Source: Streptomyces spiroverticillatus (GTDB lineage: Bacteria; Actinomycetota; Actinomycetes; Streptomycetales; Streptomycetaceae). From it: DNA of 64,000 nucleotides. A program made the translations under genes and the position numbers. Below, in pieces: positions 1 through 8,498 of this stretch (position 1 is the stretch's first letter; every line of letters begins with the position of its first letter). The stretch covers positions 74,390 to 138,389 of the forward strand of contig BMUX01000016.1 of assembly GCA_014650415.1 (NCBI GenBank), given 5' to 3'. The notes under the pieces are model-generated. The model saw only the letters and a program-made list of their open reading frames with translations, ran no database searches and had not been told where the DNA came from.

Positions 1-89
1 AAGGAGCGGGCCTCGAAACCGGCCGCGTAGGCGAGTCCGGCCGCGCCAACGGCCGTGATTCCCAGGGGTACTCCGTAACGTGCGCGCAT
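1..89 (-). CDS. Metallophosphoesterase-like protein, N-terminus only
   Basis: The left edge cuts this reverse-strand gene after about 29 codons, starting at the ATG at 87-89. The visible N-terminus (MRARYGVPLGIT, then an Ala/Gly-rich hydrophobic stretch) resembles the start of Streptomyces metallophosphoesterases, which I recall lying divergent to a YqeY gene. No catalytic motif is inside the window, so the family call rests on the N-terminus and position. It is transcribed away from the YqeY gene, with 89 bases between the two starts. Confidence 0.5.
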   Translation of the reverse strand, partial: MRARYGVPLGITAVGAAGLAYAAGFEARS

Positions 90-178
90 GTCCCCCATCG
101 TTGCAGATGGGGGAGGGGGCGGGCGCCGCGGCGGAAATCGGCGGGCGGCGGACCCGTACGACCTGCCACACTTGCGTC

Positions 179-655
179 ATGACCACGCTCAAGTCCCAGC
201 TCAAGTCGCAGTTGAAGGAAGACCTCACCGCCGCCATCCGGGCGCGCGACGAGCTCCGCTCCTCCACGCTCCGGCTCACCCTCGCCGCCGTGCAGGTCGA
301 GGAGGTGTCGGGCAAGGAGGCCCGCGAGCTCTCCGACGCCGAGGTCGAGAAGGTGATCGCCAAGGAGGCGAAGAAGCGCCGCGAGGCCGCGGACGCCTTC
401 GCCAAGGGCGGCCGCGCCGAGCAGGCCGAGCGGGAGAAGGCCGAGGGCGAGATCCTCGCGACGTACCTGCCGCAGCAGCTGAGCGACGACGAGCTGAAGG
501 CGATCGTCGCCGAGGCCGTCGCCGAGGCGCAGGCGGCGGGGGCCGAGGGCCCGCGCGCCATGGGCGCCGTCATGAAGATCGTCAACCCGAAGGTCGCGGG
601 CCGCGCCGAGGGCGGGCGTGTCGCGGCGACGGTGAAGGGGCTGCTGGCGGGCTGA
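179..655 (+). CDS. GatB/YqeY domain protein
   Basis: A 158-residue soluble protein, nearly all helical and rich in Lys, Glu and Ala, of usual YqeY length. It has the family pattern of an N-terminal helix with AIRARDELRSSTLRL, a central charged helix (EKVIAKEAKKRREAADAF) and a C-terminal half with YLPQQLSDDEL. The fold matches the tRNA-binding tail domain of GatB; free-standing members have no firmly established function, though a tRNA-related role is often inferred. The ATG at 179 was chosen because the upstream in-frame extension has no family similarity and is Gly/Arg-rich. It probably ends at the hairpin at 861-902. Confidence 0.85.
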   Translation: MTTLKSQLKSQLKEDLTAAIRARDELRSSTLRLTLAAVQVEEVSGKEARELSDAEVEKVIAKEAKKRREAADAFAKGGRAEQAEREKAEGEILATYLPQQLSDDELKAIVAEAVAEAQAAGAEGPRAMGAVMKIVNPKVAGRAEGGRVAATVKGLLAG

Positions 656-683
656 TCCGCGGCGGCGGGTGGATCCGGGCCGC

Positions 684-751
684 CGGGTAGGTCCGGGTCG
701 TCGGGTAGGTCCGGGTCGTCGCCGGGACGTGCCGGCGGGTAGGTCCGGGGC
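684..751. repeat. 18-bp tandem repeat downstream of yqeY
   Basis: The unit CGGGTAGGTCCGGGTCGT occurs perfectly at 684-701 and 702-719, with a third degraded copy near 735-751. The rest of 656-860 is similar low-complexity GGTCCGGG/GCCGGT sequence. No gene was seen between 656 and 987. Confidence 0.8.
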
Positions 752-860
752 ACCGGTCCGGGCCGGCGGAGGTGCCGGTCGCGCAGGCCGCCGGTCGGTG
801 CCGGTCCGTACCCGTGGAGGTGCGGGTCGCGTGAGTCGCCGGTGCACGCCTGGAGATGTA

Positions 861-902
861 CGAGTGAGGGCGCCACCCCCGTCGGGGTGGCGCCCTCACT
901 CG
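861..902. terminator. Bidirectional stem-loop terminator between convergent genes
   Basis: A perfect 19-bp inverted repeat (arms 861-879 and 884-902, loop CGTC) lies between the yqeY gene on the plus strand and the penicillin-binding protein gene on the minus strand. There is no T-run, as is common for Streptomyces terminators. Confidence 0.85.
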
Positions 903-987
903 TTGTTCACGCGCTCGTCGCGGTCGTCGCGGTCGTCGCGGTCACCGGTCACCCGTCCAGACTCACGCGGTCACCGGTCGCTCCGGC

Positions 988-3285
988 TCACGGCCCGTTC
1001 CCGCCGAAGATGTCGCCCCAGCCGCCGCCGTCGTTGTTGCCGTCGCCGTTGCCGTGGTCGCCGCCGTTCCCGTTTCCGTTCCCGCCGCCGTTCCCATTGC
1101 CGCCGCCGTTGCCGTTCCCGTTCCCATTGCCGTCCCCGTTGCCGGGGGGCTTGTTGTCGCCGCCGGGACGGTTCTTGTCGCGGTCCTTGTTCTTGTCCTT
1201 GTCCTTGTCCTTCTCGGGCTCAGGGATGTGGACCGTCTTGAACTGCGGCGAGTCCTTGCCTTCGAGCGCCCCGGACATTGCGTCCCGCCAGATGGGCCCC
1301 GGGACCTGCCCGCCGAACACCTTGGCCTCGTAACGGCCGCCGATGGTGATGTTCTCCATCTTCACCTGCTGGGAGGGGCTGCCCACCCAGACGGCGCCCG
1401 AGAGGTTCGGGGTGTAGCCCACGAACCAGGCGTTCTTGCGGAAGTCGGTGGTACCGGTCTTGCCCGCGTTGTCACGGCCGTTCTGGAGTCCGGCCTGCCT
1501 ACCCGTACCGGAGTCGACCACTCCGCCCAGCAGCGTGTTGACGGTGTCCGCGGTCTGCTCGGCCATGGCCGCCGTGCACGAGGTCTTCGGCACCGGCAGC
1601 GACTTCTTGCCGGGGGCGGTGATCGACTCGATGGCGATCGGGGTGCAGTACGTGCCCCGGTTGGCGAAGGCCGCGTACGCACTGGCCATCCGCAGCGGCG
1701 AGATGCCTTCGGAGCCGAGGGTCAGCGCCGAGGGCTCCTCGGAGAGCTTCTTGCCGTGGCCCTGGACGAGGCCGAGCTTCTCGGTCATCTTGGCCACCGG
1801 GCACATCCCGATGTCTTCGAGCATCTGAACGAAGTACGTGTTGACGGACATGTTCATCGCTTCACTGAGCGGATACGGGCCCTTCTCCTTCTCGTTCTCG
1901 TTCTCCAGCTTCTGCTTCATGCCGACGTTCACCCACGGCTTGCCGCTGCACGTCTCGATCCGGGCCGGGTACGGCATCTGGTACGGGGAGGAGTAGACCT
2001 GCGTCGGCGGCCTGCCCTCCTCCAGCGCGGCCGCGGTCAGGAACGGCTTGAAGGTCGAGCCGGTCGGGAAGCCGAAGTTCGAGCCGCCCATGTTCTTGTC
2101 GACCGAGTAGTTGATCTGGGTCTCGTTGTTCCCGAAGCCGTACGGCTTGGACTGGCCCATCGCGAGGACCTTGCCGGTGCCGGGCTCCACCAGGGTCACG
2201 GCCGTGGCGACCTTGTCGCTCTTGTAGACGTGGTCCTTGATGGAGGCCTGCGTCGACTGCTGCGCCTTCGGGTCCAGGGTCGTGCGTACGGTCAGACCGC
2301 CCTGGTTCCAGACCTTGGCCCGGTCCTCCTTGGTCTTGCCGAAGACCGGGTCGTTGAGGAAGATCTCGCGGACGTAGTCGCAGAAGAACCCGGCGCCGCT
2401 GACGGCGGTGATGCAGCCGTTCTTCGGCTTGCTGACCTTCAGCTTCAGCGGGGCGGCCTTGGCGCGCTCGGCCTCGGCGGGCGAGATCTCGCGGATGTCG
2501 GCCATGCGCGTCAGCACGATGTTGCGGCGCTTGGTGGCCTCGGCGGAGTCGTTGACCGGGTCGTACCGGGTCGGCGACTGGACCAGGCCGGCCAGCAGCG
2601 CGGCCTCCTCCAGCTTCAGGTCCTTGGCGTGCTTGCTGAAGTACCGCTGGGACGCGGCCTCGACCCCGTACGCCTGCTGCCCGAAGAAGGTGATGTTGAG
2701 GTAGTTCTCCAGGATCTTGTGCTTGCCGAGTTCCTTCTCGACCTGGATCGCGTACTTCAGCTCGCGGATCTTGCGCCCGAGGGTCTGCTGCGTGGCCTCG
2801 GCGACCTTGTCGGGGTCGTCGCCCGCCTCCTCGACGAACACGTTCTTCACGTACTGCTGCGTCAGCGTCGAGGCGCCCTGCGCGGTGCCGCCCGCCTGCA
2901 CGTTGCGGTTGAGGGCACGCAGGATGCCCTTCATGTCGACCGCGCCGTGCTCGTAGTAGCGGTTGTCCTCGATCGCGACGATCGCCTTCTGCATGTACGG
3001 CGAGATGTCCTTGAGGTCCACCACCGTGCGGTCGCGGGAGAACACCGTGGCGATCTTGCCGCCCTGGCTGTCCAGGATCGTGGTGCGCTGGCTCAGCGGC
3101 GGGCGCTTGAGGTTCGCCGGGATGGTGTCGAATCCCTCGACCGTCCCCTTGGCCGCGAGACCGAGCGCGCCGGCCGCGGGCAGGGCGATGCCGGCCAGGA
3201 CGGCTCCGGAGAGCACGCTGACACCGAGGAACTTGGCGGCCTGCTGGGTCCGCGTGAGACCCCCGCCCGAACGCGTTTTTGCCAT
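988..3285 (-). CDS. Class A penicillin-binding protein (transglycosylase/transpeptidase)
   Basis: A 765-residue bifunctional peptidoglycan synthase anchored by one N-terminal membrane segment (about residues 20-45). The glycosyltransferase 51 domain follows, with the catalytic EDNRYYEHGAVD motif at about residue 106 and QGASTLTQQ after it. The transpeptidase domain shows STFKPF (SxxK), SVN (SxN) and KTGT. The last 75 or so residues are Lys/Asp-rich and then an Asn/Gly low-complexity tail, a wall-exposed linker of unknown role. The ATG at 3285 gives the expected cytoplasmic lead before the membrane helix; the open frame upstream has no homologous features. It is divergent from wblA across about 500 bases. 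Confidence 0.93.
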   Translation of the reverse strand: MAKTRSGGGLTRTQQAAKFLGVSVLSGAVLAGIALPAAGALGLAAKGTVEGFDTIPANLKRPPLSQRTTILDSQGGKIATVFSRDRTVVDLKDISPYMQKAIVAIEDNRYYEHGAVDMKGILRALNRNVQAGGTAQGASTLTQQYVKNVFVEEAGDDPDKVAEATQQTLGRKIRELKYAIQVEKELGKHKILENYLNITFFGQQAYGVEAASQRYFSKHAKDLKLEEAALLAGLVQSPTRYDPVNDSAEATKRRNIVLTRMADIREISPAEAERAKAAPLKLKVSKPKNGCITAVSGAGFFCDYVREIFLNDPVFGKTKEDRAKVWNQGGLTVRTTLDPKAQQSTQASIKDHVYKSDKVATAVTLVEPGTGKVLAMGQSKPYGFGNNETQINYSVDKNMGGSNFGFPTGSTFKPFLTAAALEEGRPPTQVYSSPYQMPYPARIETCSGKPWVNVGMKQKLENENEKEKGPYPLSEAMNMSVNTYFVQMLEDIGMCPVAKMTEKLGLVQGHGKKLSEEPSALTLGSEGISPLRMASAYAAFANRGTYCTPIAIESITAPGKKSLPVPKTSCTAAMAEQTADTVNTLLGGVVDSGTGRQAGLQNGRDNAGKTGTTDFRKNAWFVGYTPNLSGAVWVGSPSQQVKMENITIGGRYEAKVFGGQVPGPIWRDAMSGALEGKDSPQFKTVHIPEPEKDKDKDKNKDRDKNRPGGDNKPPGNGDGNGNGNGNGGGNGNGGGNGNGNGGDHGNGDGNNDGGGWGDIFGGNGP

Positions 3286-3782
3286 GGGGCGAAGCCTAAT
3301 CCGTAGAGTGGGACGTTCCGTAGGAGCAGGTGCTTCTCGGGATGTTCGAGTACCAGGTTGTGACATCCGGGCGAAGCCGGGCCGGTCGGACGGCCCGCGT
3401 GAGAAACCTGGGACGGCTACGTTCCCATTCGCCGGACACACGTCAAGGCTCTGGCCTAAGCTGCTCTCAGCTGTCACACCAGTACGGTTCCGTCTCACGT
3501 CGGCGGGGCCGGACCGAGTGGTCCCCCGCTCGTCCCCACGGTCGGTCCCGAGCCCCCCTCGGTCCCACTGAACTGTCCCGTTTCTCCGGGTAGATGACGC
3601 ATGTCCCCAGCTCACTCCCCTGGGTGATCTGCCGCATACGCATAGTCCGTTCGGGCCATTCAAGATTGGGCCCGAAGGGGGTGTTGCGCTGTGCCCACCT
3701 TCCGTAACGTCCTCAACTGGCAGCGGTGAATATGCCGCTGCCGCCGTGGGGGAGCCTCGATTCGGGAGAGGACGGCGCCGGG
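3286..3782. promoter_or_regulatory. Divergent intergenic region between the PBP gene and wblA, with leader hairpin
   Basis: About 500 bases without a credible gene. It must hold the promoters of both divergent genes and a long wblA leader. At 3650-3676 an 8-bp perfect stem (TTCGGGCC / GGCCCGAA) with an 11-base loop lies about 107 bases before the wblA ATG. I could not place a convincing -35/-10 pair. Confidence 0.5.
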
Positions 3783-4130
3783 ATGGGCTGGGTAACCGAC
3801 TGGAGTGCGCAGGCAGCCTGCCGCACTACCGATCCGGATGAACTGTTCGTACAAGGAGCGGCGCAGAACCGGGCGAAGGCGGTGTGCACCGGATGTCCGG
3901 TGCGGACCGAGTGCCTGGCGGACGCGCTGGACAACCGCGTCGAATTCGGCGTGTGGGGTGGCATGACGGAGCGGGAACGCCGTGCGCTGCTGCGCAGGCG
4001 TCCGACGGTCACCTCGTGGCGCAGGCTCTTGGAGACGGCGCGCACGGAGTACGAGCGCAGTGCGGGAATCCTGCCCGCGGTGCTCGAGGACACCGAGGTT
4101 TACGAGGAGACGTACGCCGCGGTGGGCTAG
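3783..4130 (+). CDS. wblA: WblA, WhiB-family [4Fe-4S] developmental regulator
   Basis: A 115-residue WhiB-like protein. The four cluster cysteines are C13, C35, C38 and C44 (CTGCPVRTEC), followed by the family G[VI]WGG turn (EFGVWGG) and a basic segment (RERRALLRRR) for DNA contact. The N-terminus MGWVTDWSAQAACRTTDPDE matches S. coelicolor WblA (SCO3579), a regulator known to promote aerial development and repress antibiotic production. WhiB proteins act with the principal sigma factor. The start at 3783 reproduces that N-terminus; an ATG at 3732 or GTG at 3726 would add 17-19 residues and cannot be excluded. The two ArsA-like ATPase genes lie next to it on the other strand, an arrangement conserved in Streptomyces. 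Confidence 0.93.
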   Translation: MGWVTDWSAQAACRTTDPDELFVQGAAQNRAKAVCTGCPVRTECLADALDNRVEFGVWGGMTERERRALLRRRPTVTSWRRLLETARTEYERSAGILPAVLEDTEVYEETYAAVG

Positions 4131-4321
4131 GCCGATCGTGGCGGGACTGGGCCGATCGTGGCAGCCCAGGCCGGACGTGGCGGGACCGAGGGTGACGACG
4201 TGCAGGGCGACGGGTGCGGACGGGGATGTCCGGACCGGCCGCCGGTCGCTCACCGACGGGCAATGCCGACGGACGGCCCGTGGCTCACCGACGGCTCGCG
4301 GCTCACGGAGGCCCCGTGGTT

Positions 4322-4373
4322 CACGGACGACTCGTGGTCCGCGCAAGGCCCATGGCCCACGGACGACTCGTGG
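4322..4373. repeat. 16-bp direct repeats in the wblA-ATPase gap
   Basis: CACGGACGACTCGTGG occurs at 4322-4337 and 4358-4373. The wider gap (4131-4374) is built of degenerate short repeats (GGCCGATCGTGGC twice, CGTGG/CTCACCGACGG variants) between two convergent genes. No gene was recognised there. Confidence 0.7.
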
Positions 4374-4374
4374 T

Positions 4375-5742
4375 TCACCGGTGGCTCAGGCGCTCACCGA
4401 TGTCCCGCAGGCCGGCCAGGTCGTGCACGTCTCCGGGCAGGGCGGCGACTTCGGTCACTGCCACCTCGGGGTGGAGTGCGGTGAAGCGGTCGCGCGTTCG
4501 CTGTTCACGCGCGAGGACCTGCATGCGTTCGGCATGCAGCCGCAGCAGACCTGCGGTCAACTGCGCGACGTCGTCGGCGACTTCACCGTCGCCCTCGGCA
4601 TGCGTGTCTTCGGGCTGCGTGCCTTCGGACTGCGTGTCCTCGGTACGGGTGTCCTCCGCGCCGCCGCGTGCGGTGGTGCGGGGTGTCTCGGGAGATGCGG
4701 CCGTGGAGGAGCCACGAGGACCAGCATTCCCGTCCCCCTGATCCACAATGCCGCGCTGTCCAAGATTTTCCGCGGCGGCCAGCGCCCGCTCGGCGGACAG
4801 CTGGGGGGCGCCGCTGCCGTGCACCCGGTTGAGTACGAGACCGGCCAGCGGCATCTCCTCGGCGGCCAGGCGCTCCACGAAGTACGCCGCCTCGCGCAGC
4901 GCGTCCCGCTCCGGGGCGGCGACCACCAGGAACGCCGTCCCGGGCGCCTGGAGCAGCCGGTACGTGGCGTCCGCGCGCGTGCGGAACCCGCCGAACATCG
5001 TGTCCATCGCCGCCACGAACGTCTGCACGTCGCGCAGGAGTTGACCGCCCATCAGCTTGCTGAGCGTGCCCGTCATCATCGACATGCCGACGTTGAGGAA
5101 CTTCATCCCGGCCCGGCCGCCCACCTTCGCCGGCGCCATCAGCACCCGGATGAACTTCCCGTCCAGGAACGACCCCAGCCGCTTGGGCGCGTCCAGGAAG
5201 TCCAGCGCGGACCGGCTCGGCGGGGTGTCCACGACGATCAGGTCCCACTCGTCCCGCGCGCGGAGCTGCCCCAGCTTCTCCATCGCCATGTACTCCTGCG
5301 TACCGGCGAACCCGGCCGACAGGGACTGGTAGAAGGGGTTCTCCAGGATCGCGCGGGCCCGGTCCGGGGCGGCGTTCGCCTCGACGACCTCGTCGAAGGT
5401 GCGCTTCATGTCGAGCATCATGGCGTGCAGCTCGCCGCCCGCACCCTCGTCGATGCCCTTCACCCGGCGCGGCACGTTGTCCAGGGAGTCGATGCCCATC
5501 GACTGGGCGAGCCTGCGCGCCGGGTCGATGGTCAGCACCACCGCCCGCCGCCCCCGCTCCGCCGCCCGCACGCCCAGGGCCGCCGCGGTGGTCGTCTTCC
5601 CGACGCCTCCGGAGCCGCAGCACACGATGATGCGGGTCGCCGGGTCGTCCAGCAGCGGATCGACGTCCAGCACCGGCACCGTGTCCAGTACCGGCACCGT
5701 GTCCAGCCCCGTCTCCCGCGCCCGGCGTTCCTGCGAGCTCAT
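4375..5742 (-). CDS. ArsA/Get3-like ATPase (second of a coupled pair)
   Basis: A 455-residue P-loop ATPase of the anion-transporting ATPase family, cytoplasmic. The phosphate-binding loop CCGSGGVGKT is at residues 41-50, switch I is near TIDPARR and switch II is VVDTPPSRSALDF. The deviant Walker A of this class normally has a Lys before GGVGKT that reaches across the dimer; here it is Ser. An Asp/Thr/Glu-rich low-complexity insert lies before the last 80 residues, and the N-terminus carries a small repeat (DTVPVL twice, from residue 14). Its start overlaps the stop of the upstream ATPase by four bases (ATGA), so the two are translationally coupled and probably form a heteromer. The substrate is unknown. 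Confidence 0.85.
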   Translation of the reverse strand: MSSQERRARETGLDTVPVLDTVPVLDVDPLLDDPATRIIVCCGSGGVGKTTTAAALGVRAAERGRRAVVLTIDPARRLAQSMGIDSLDNVPRRVKGIDEGAGGELHAMMLDMKRTFDEVVEANAAPDRARAILENPFYQSLSAGFAGTQEYMAMEKLGQLRARDEWDLIVVDTPPSRSALDFLDAPKRLGSFLDGKFIRVLMAPAKVGGRAGMKFLNVGMSMMTGTLSKLMGGQLLRDVQTFVAAMDTMFGGFRTRADATYRLLQAPGTAFLVVAAPERDALREAAYFVERLAAEEMPLAGLVLNRVHGSGAPQLSAERALAAAENLGQRGIVDQGDGNAGPRGSSTAASPETPRTTARGGAEDTRTEDTQSEGTQPEDTHAEGDGEVADDVAQLTAGLLRLHAERMQVLAREQRTRDRFTALHPEVAVTEVAALPGDVHDLAGLRDIGERLSHR

Positions 5743-6737
5743 GCCGCTCCCTGTGCCCGGTCCGCCCCGAGGTGGGTGCGGAGTGCCGCCGCCAGCCGGT
5801 AGAGCCCGGCCAGGTCCAACCCCTCGCCCAGCATGGGCAGTTCGTACGTATCCAGGCCGATCCCGGCGAGCGCCTCCCGCTGCTCCCGCTCCAGCTCGAC
5901 CCGCTGCGCGTGCTCCGCCGCCTGCTCCAGGAGCGGGTCCACCAGGCGCTCGGCGTGCCCGCCGCGCCGGGCGCCGCCCAGACCCGCCGCGGACAGCGCC
6001 TGTGCGACCGCCGTCCGCCGCTCGCCCGCCGCCGCCCGCAGCGCCTCCTCGTCCAGCAGCTGCGGCCGGACCATGTTCACCAGCACCTTGCCCACGGGCA
6101 GCTCGGCGGCCCGCAGCTCGGCGACCCCGTCGGCGGTCTCCTGGACCGGCATCTCCTCCAGCAGCGTCACGAAGTGCACCGCTGTCTCAGGGGACTTGAG
6201 GACCCGCATCACGGCCTGCGCCTGGTTGTGTATCGGCCCGAACTTCGCGAGCCCGGCGACCTCGTCGTTCACATTGAGGAACTTGGTGATGCGCCCGGTG
6301 GGCGGCGCGTCCATCACCACGTAGTCGTAGACGTACGCGCCCTTCTTGTCCCGGCGCCGGACGGCCTCGCAGGCCTTGCCGGTCAGCAGGACGTCCCGCA
6401 GTCCCGGCGCGATGGTCGTCGCGAAGTCGATCGCGCCGAGCTTCTTCAGCGCCCGCCCGGCGCTCCCCAGCTTGTAGAACATCTGGAGGTAGTCCAGCAG
6501 CGCGCGTTCGGCGTCGATCGCGAGGGCGTACACCTCCCCGCCGCCCGACGCGACGGCGATCTTGCGTTCCTCGTACGGAAGGGCTTCCGTCTCGAAGAGC
6601 TGCGCGATGCCCTGCCTGCCCTCCACCTCCACCAGAAGGGTGCGTTTGCCCTCGGTGGCGAGGGCGAGCGCGAGTGCCGCGGCGACCGTGGTCTTGCCGG
6701 TACCGCCCTTGCCACTGACGACCTGGAGCCTGCTCAC
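5739..6737 (-). CDS. ArsA/Get3-like ATPase (first of a coupled pair)
   Basis: A 332-residue ATPase starting at a GTG (6735-6737), where the protein begins directly with SRLQVVSGKGGTGKTT. The Walker A (residues 9-17) keeps the signature Lys10 and the catalytic Lys15, and switch II is VVMDAPPTGRI. This subunit therefore has a full active site, unlike its partner. Proteins of this class move or insert client proteins, metals or anions using ATP; no client is evident here. Upstream in-frame codons were rejected because they lack similarity and overlap the divergent promoter. It is divergent from the DUF4177 gene. Confidence 0.87.
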   Translation of the reverse strand: MSRLQVVSGKGGTGKTTVAAALALALATEGKRTLLVEVEGRQGIAQLFETEALPYEERKIAVASGGGEVYALAIDAERALLDYLQMFYKLGSAGRALKKLGAIDFATTIAPGLRDVLLTGKACEAVRRRDKKGAYVYDYVVMDAPPTGRITKFLNVNDEVAGLAKFGPIHNQAQAVMRVLKSPETAVHFVTLLEEMPVQETADGVAELRAAELPVGKVLVNMVRPQLLDEEALRAAAGERRTAVAQALSAAGLGGARRGGHAERLVDPLLEQAAEHAQRVELEREQREALAGIGLDTYELPMLGEGLDLAGLYRLAAALRTHLGADRAQGAA

Positions 6738-6839
6738 GCCTTCGAGCCTAACCAGTCGTCCCGCGGGCCAATCAGGAGGCCGCCCATCCCGTACGTTCCG
6801 ACGGGGCTTCCCGTGCGTTCCCCCGCACTTTCCACCGGC

Positions 6840-6845
6840 TAGAGT
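6840..6845 (+). promoter_or_regulatory. -10 element of a leaderless promoter for the DUF4177 gene
   Basis: TAGAGT lies seven bases before the ATG at 6853, the spacing expected when transcription starts at the start codon. No ribosome-binding site precedes the ATG. The -35 element is weak. Confidence 0.5.
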
Positions 6846-6852
6846 CGGCCGC

Positions 6853-7017
6853 ATGAGTACAAAGTGGGAGTACGCGACTGTCCCCCTCCTCGTCCACGCG
6901 ACGAAGCAGATCCTGGACACCTGGGGCGAGGACGGCTGGGAGCTCGTCCAGGTCGTGCCGGGTCCGAACAACCCCGAGCAGTTGGTGGCCTACCTCAAGC
7001 GGGAGAAGACCGCATGA
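6853..7017 (+). CDS. DUF4177 domain small protein
   Basis: A 54-residue protein matching the DUF4177 pattern: KWEYATVPL, then ILDTWGEDGWELVQVV and a closing YLKRE. It is short, soluble and lacks a signal peptide. The family function is unknown. Its stop overlaps the RidA start by four bases (ATGA), so the two are coupled. The mRNA appears leaderless, with TAGAGT seven bases before the ATG. Confidence 0.85.
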   Translation: MSTKWEYATVPLLVHATKQILDTWGEDGWELVQVVPGPNNPEQLVAYLKREKTA

Positions 7018-7481
7018 GCGCGGTCGAGGAGAAGATCGCCTCGCTCGGCCTGACCCTGCCCGAGGTCGTCCCGCCGCTCGCCGCGTACCAGCCGGCCGTG
7101 CAGTCCGGTGTGTACGTCTTCACCGCGGGCCAGCTCCCGATGGTGGACGGCGCCCTGCCGGTCACCGGCAAGGTCGGCGCGGAGGTCACCGCCGAGGAGG
7201 CCAAGGACCTGGCGCGGATCTGCGCGCTGAACGCCCTGGCGGCCGTGAAGTCCGTCGCCGGTGACCTGGACCGCATCGCGCGCGTCGTGAAGGTCGTCGG
7301 CTTCGTGGCCTCGGCCACCGACTTCACCGGCCAGCCCGGCGTCGTCAACGGTGCCAGCGAGCTGCTCGGCGAGGTCCTCGGCGACAAGGGCGTGCACGCC
7401 CGCAGCGCCGTCGGCGTCACCGTCCTGCCGCTGGACGCCCCGGTCGAGGTCGAGATCCAGGTGGAACTCACCGAGGCGTGA
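7014..7481 (+). CDS. RidA family (YjgF/YER057c/UK114) protein
   Basis: A 155-residue RidA-fold protein, a trimeric cytoplasmic enzyme or ligand-binding family. Canonical RidA hydrolyses reactive 2-aminoacrylate and other imines made by PLP enzymes. Family signatures are GVYVFTAGQLPMVDG, ALNALAAVKSVAGDLDRI and the C-terminal HARSAVGVTVLPLDAPVEVE. The Arg that binds the substrate carboxylate in archetypal RidA is probably the R of HARSAVG. This is the longer subfamily (about 155 rather than 130 residues) with an N-terminal EEKIASLGLTLPEV helix, so activity cannot be assumed. It is coupled to the DUF4177 gene. Confidence 0.9.
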   Translation: MSAVEEKIASLGLTLPEVVPPLAAYQPAVQSGVYVFTAGQLPMVDGALPVTGKVGAEVTAEEAKDLARICALNALAAVKSVAGDLDRIARVVKVVGFVASATDFTGQPGVVNGASELLGEVLGDKGVHARSAVGVTVLPLDAPVEVEIQVELTEA

Positions 7482-7577
7482 CACCGGGGCCCGGTGCCCG
7501 GCGCGAGTCCGTGTGAACTCCCGGTCAAAGGTGAGTGCCGGCTACAACTGCCTCTCGAACATCGAGGCGGTTGGCCG

Positions 7578-7583
7578 TAGCAT
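7578..7583 (+). promoter_or_regulatory. -10 element of a leaderless promoter for the Nudix gene
   Basis: TAGCAT six bases before the ATG at 7590, with no ribosome-binding site in between, is consistent with a leaderless transcript. Confidence 0.4.
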
Positions 7584-7589
7584 CCGGCC

Positions 7590-8498
7590 ATGTCCAATGG
7601 TCAGTGGTACCCGCCCGAATGGCCCGACCGGATTCGCGCACTGGCGAGCGGCGAGCTCGTGCCCGCGACCCCCAAGCGGGCCGCGACCGTGCTGCTGCTG
7701 AGCGACGGTACCGCCTCCGACCAGGACGGACTCTCCGTCCACATGCTGCGCAGACGCGCCTCCATGGCTTTCGCCGGAGGCGCGTACGCGTATCCGGGCG
7801 GCGGCGTCGACCCCCGGGACGACGACTCGCTGGTGCGCTGGGCGGGTCCCGGCCTGGCGGAGTGGGCCGAGCGGCTGGGCCTCGCGGACGATCTGGGCGC
7901 GGCCCAGGCGGTGGTCTGCGCGGCCGTCCGCGAGACCTTCGAGGAGGCGGGCGTCCTCCTCGCCGGGCCCACCGAGGACACCGTGGTCGGCGACACCACG
8001 GGCGCCGACTGGGAGGCGGACCGGCAGGCCCTGGTGGCCCGGGAGCTGGGCTTCGCCGAGTTCCTCGACCGGCGCAAGCTGGTGCTGCGCTCGGACCTGC
8101 TGGGTGCGTGGGCGCGCTGGATCACCCCGGAGTTCGAGCCCCGGCGGTACGACACCTGGTTCTTCGTGGCCGCGCTGCCGGCCGGGCAGCGGACCCGCAA
8201 CGCCTCCACGGAGGCGGACCGCACCGTGTGGATCTCCCCGACGGAGGCGGCCGCCGGGTACGACCGGGGCGAGCTGCTGATGATGCCGCCCACCATCTCC
8301 ACGCTGCGCCGGCTCCAGCCGTACCGGACGGCTGCAGAGGTCCTGGCGGGCGCACCCGCCCAGGACATGACCCCCGTACTCGCGCAGGCCCGGCTCGTCG
8401 GCGGCGAGCTGGAGCTCAGCTGGCCGGGCCACGACGAGTTCACCAAGCACATCCCGGCCGCCTCCGGGCAGGCCGACCCGGCGGGAGGCAGCCGATGA
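7590..8498 (+). CDS. Nudix hydrolase, long NUDT19-like form
   Basis: A 302-residue Nudix protein. The first part of the Nudix region (FAGGAYAYPGGGVDPRDDD) is separated by about 35 residues from the catalytic REXXEEXG helix (AVRETFEEAGVLLAG), the insertion typical of NUDT19-like acyl-CoA or nucleotide pyrophosphatases rather than MutT. It probably hydrolyses a nucleoside diphosphate linked to another group with divalent metal; the substrate is not readable. Its stop overlaps the start of the metallo-beta-lactamase-fold gene by four bases, so the two are made together. Confidence 0.85.
   Translation: MSNGQWYPPEWPDRIRALASGELVPATPKRAATVLLLSDGTASDQDGLSVHMLRRRASMAFAGGAYAYPGGGVDPRDDDSLVRWAGPGLAEWAERLGLADDLGAAQAVVCAAVRETFEEAGVLLAGPTEDTVVGDTTGADWEADRQALVARELGFAEFLDRRKLVLRSDLLGAWARWITPEFEPRRYDTWFFVAALPAGQRTRNASTEADRTVWISPTEAAAGYDRGELLMMPPTISTLRRLQPYRTAAEVLAGAPAQDMTPVLAQARLVGGELELSWPGHDEFTKHIPAASGQADPAGGSR

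Noticed and set aside
1054..3306. Long open frame on the plus strand opposite the penicillin-binding protein gene
   Set aside because: It mirrors the codon-position GC bias of the real gene, has no domain and is very rich in Arg, Leu and Val. It is a shadow frame.
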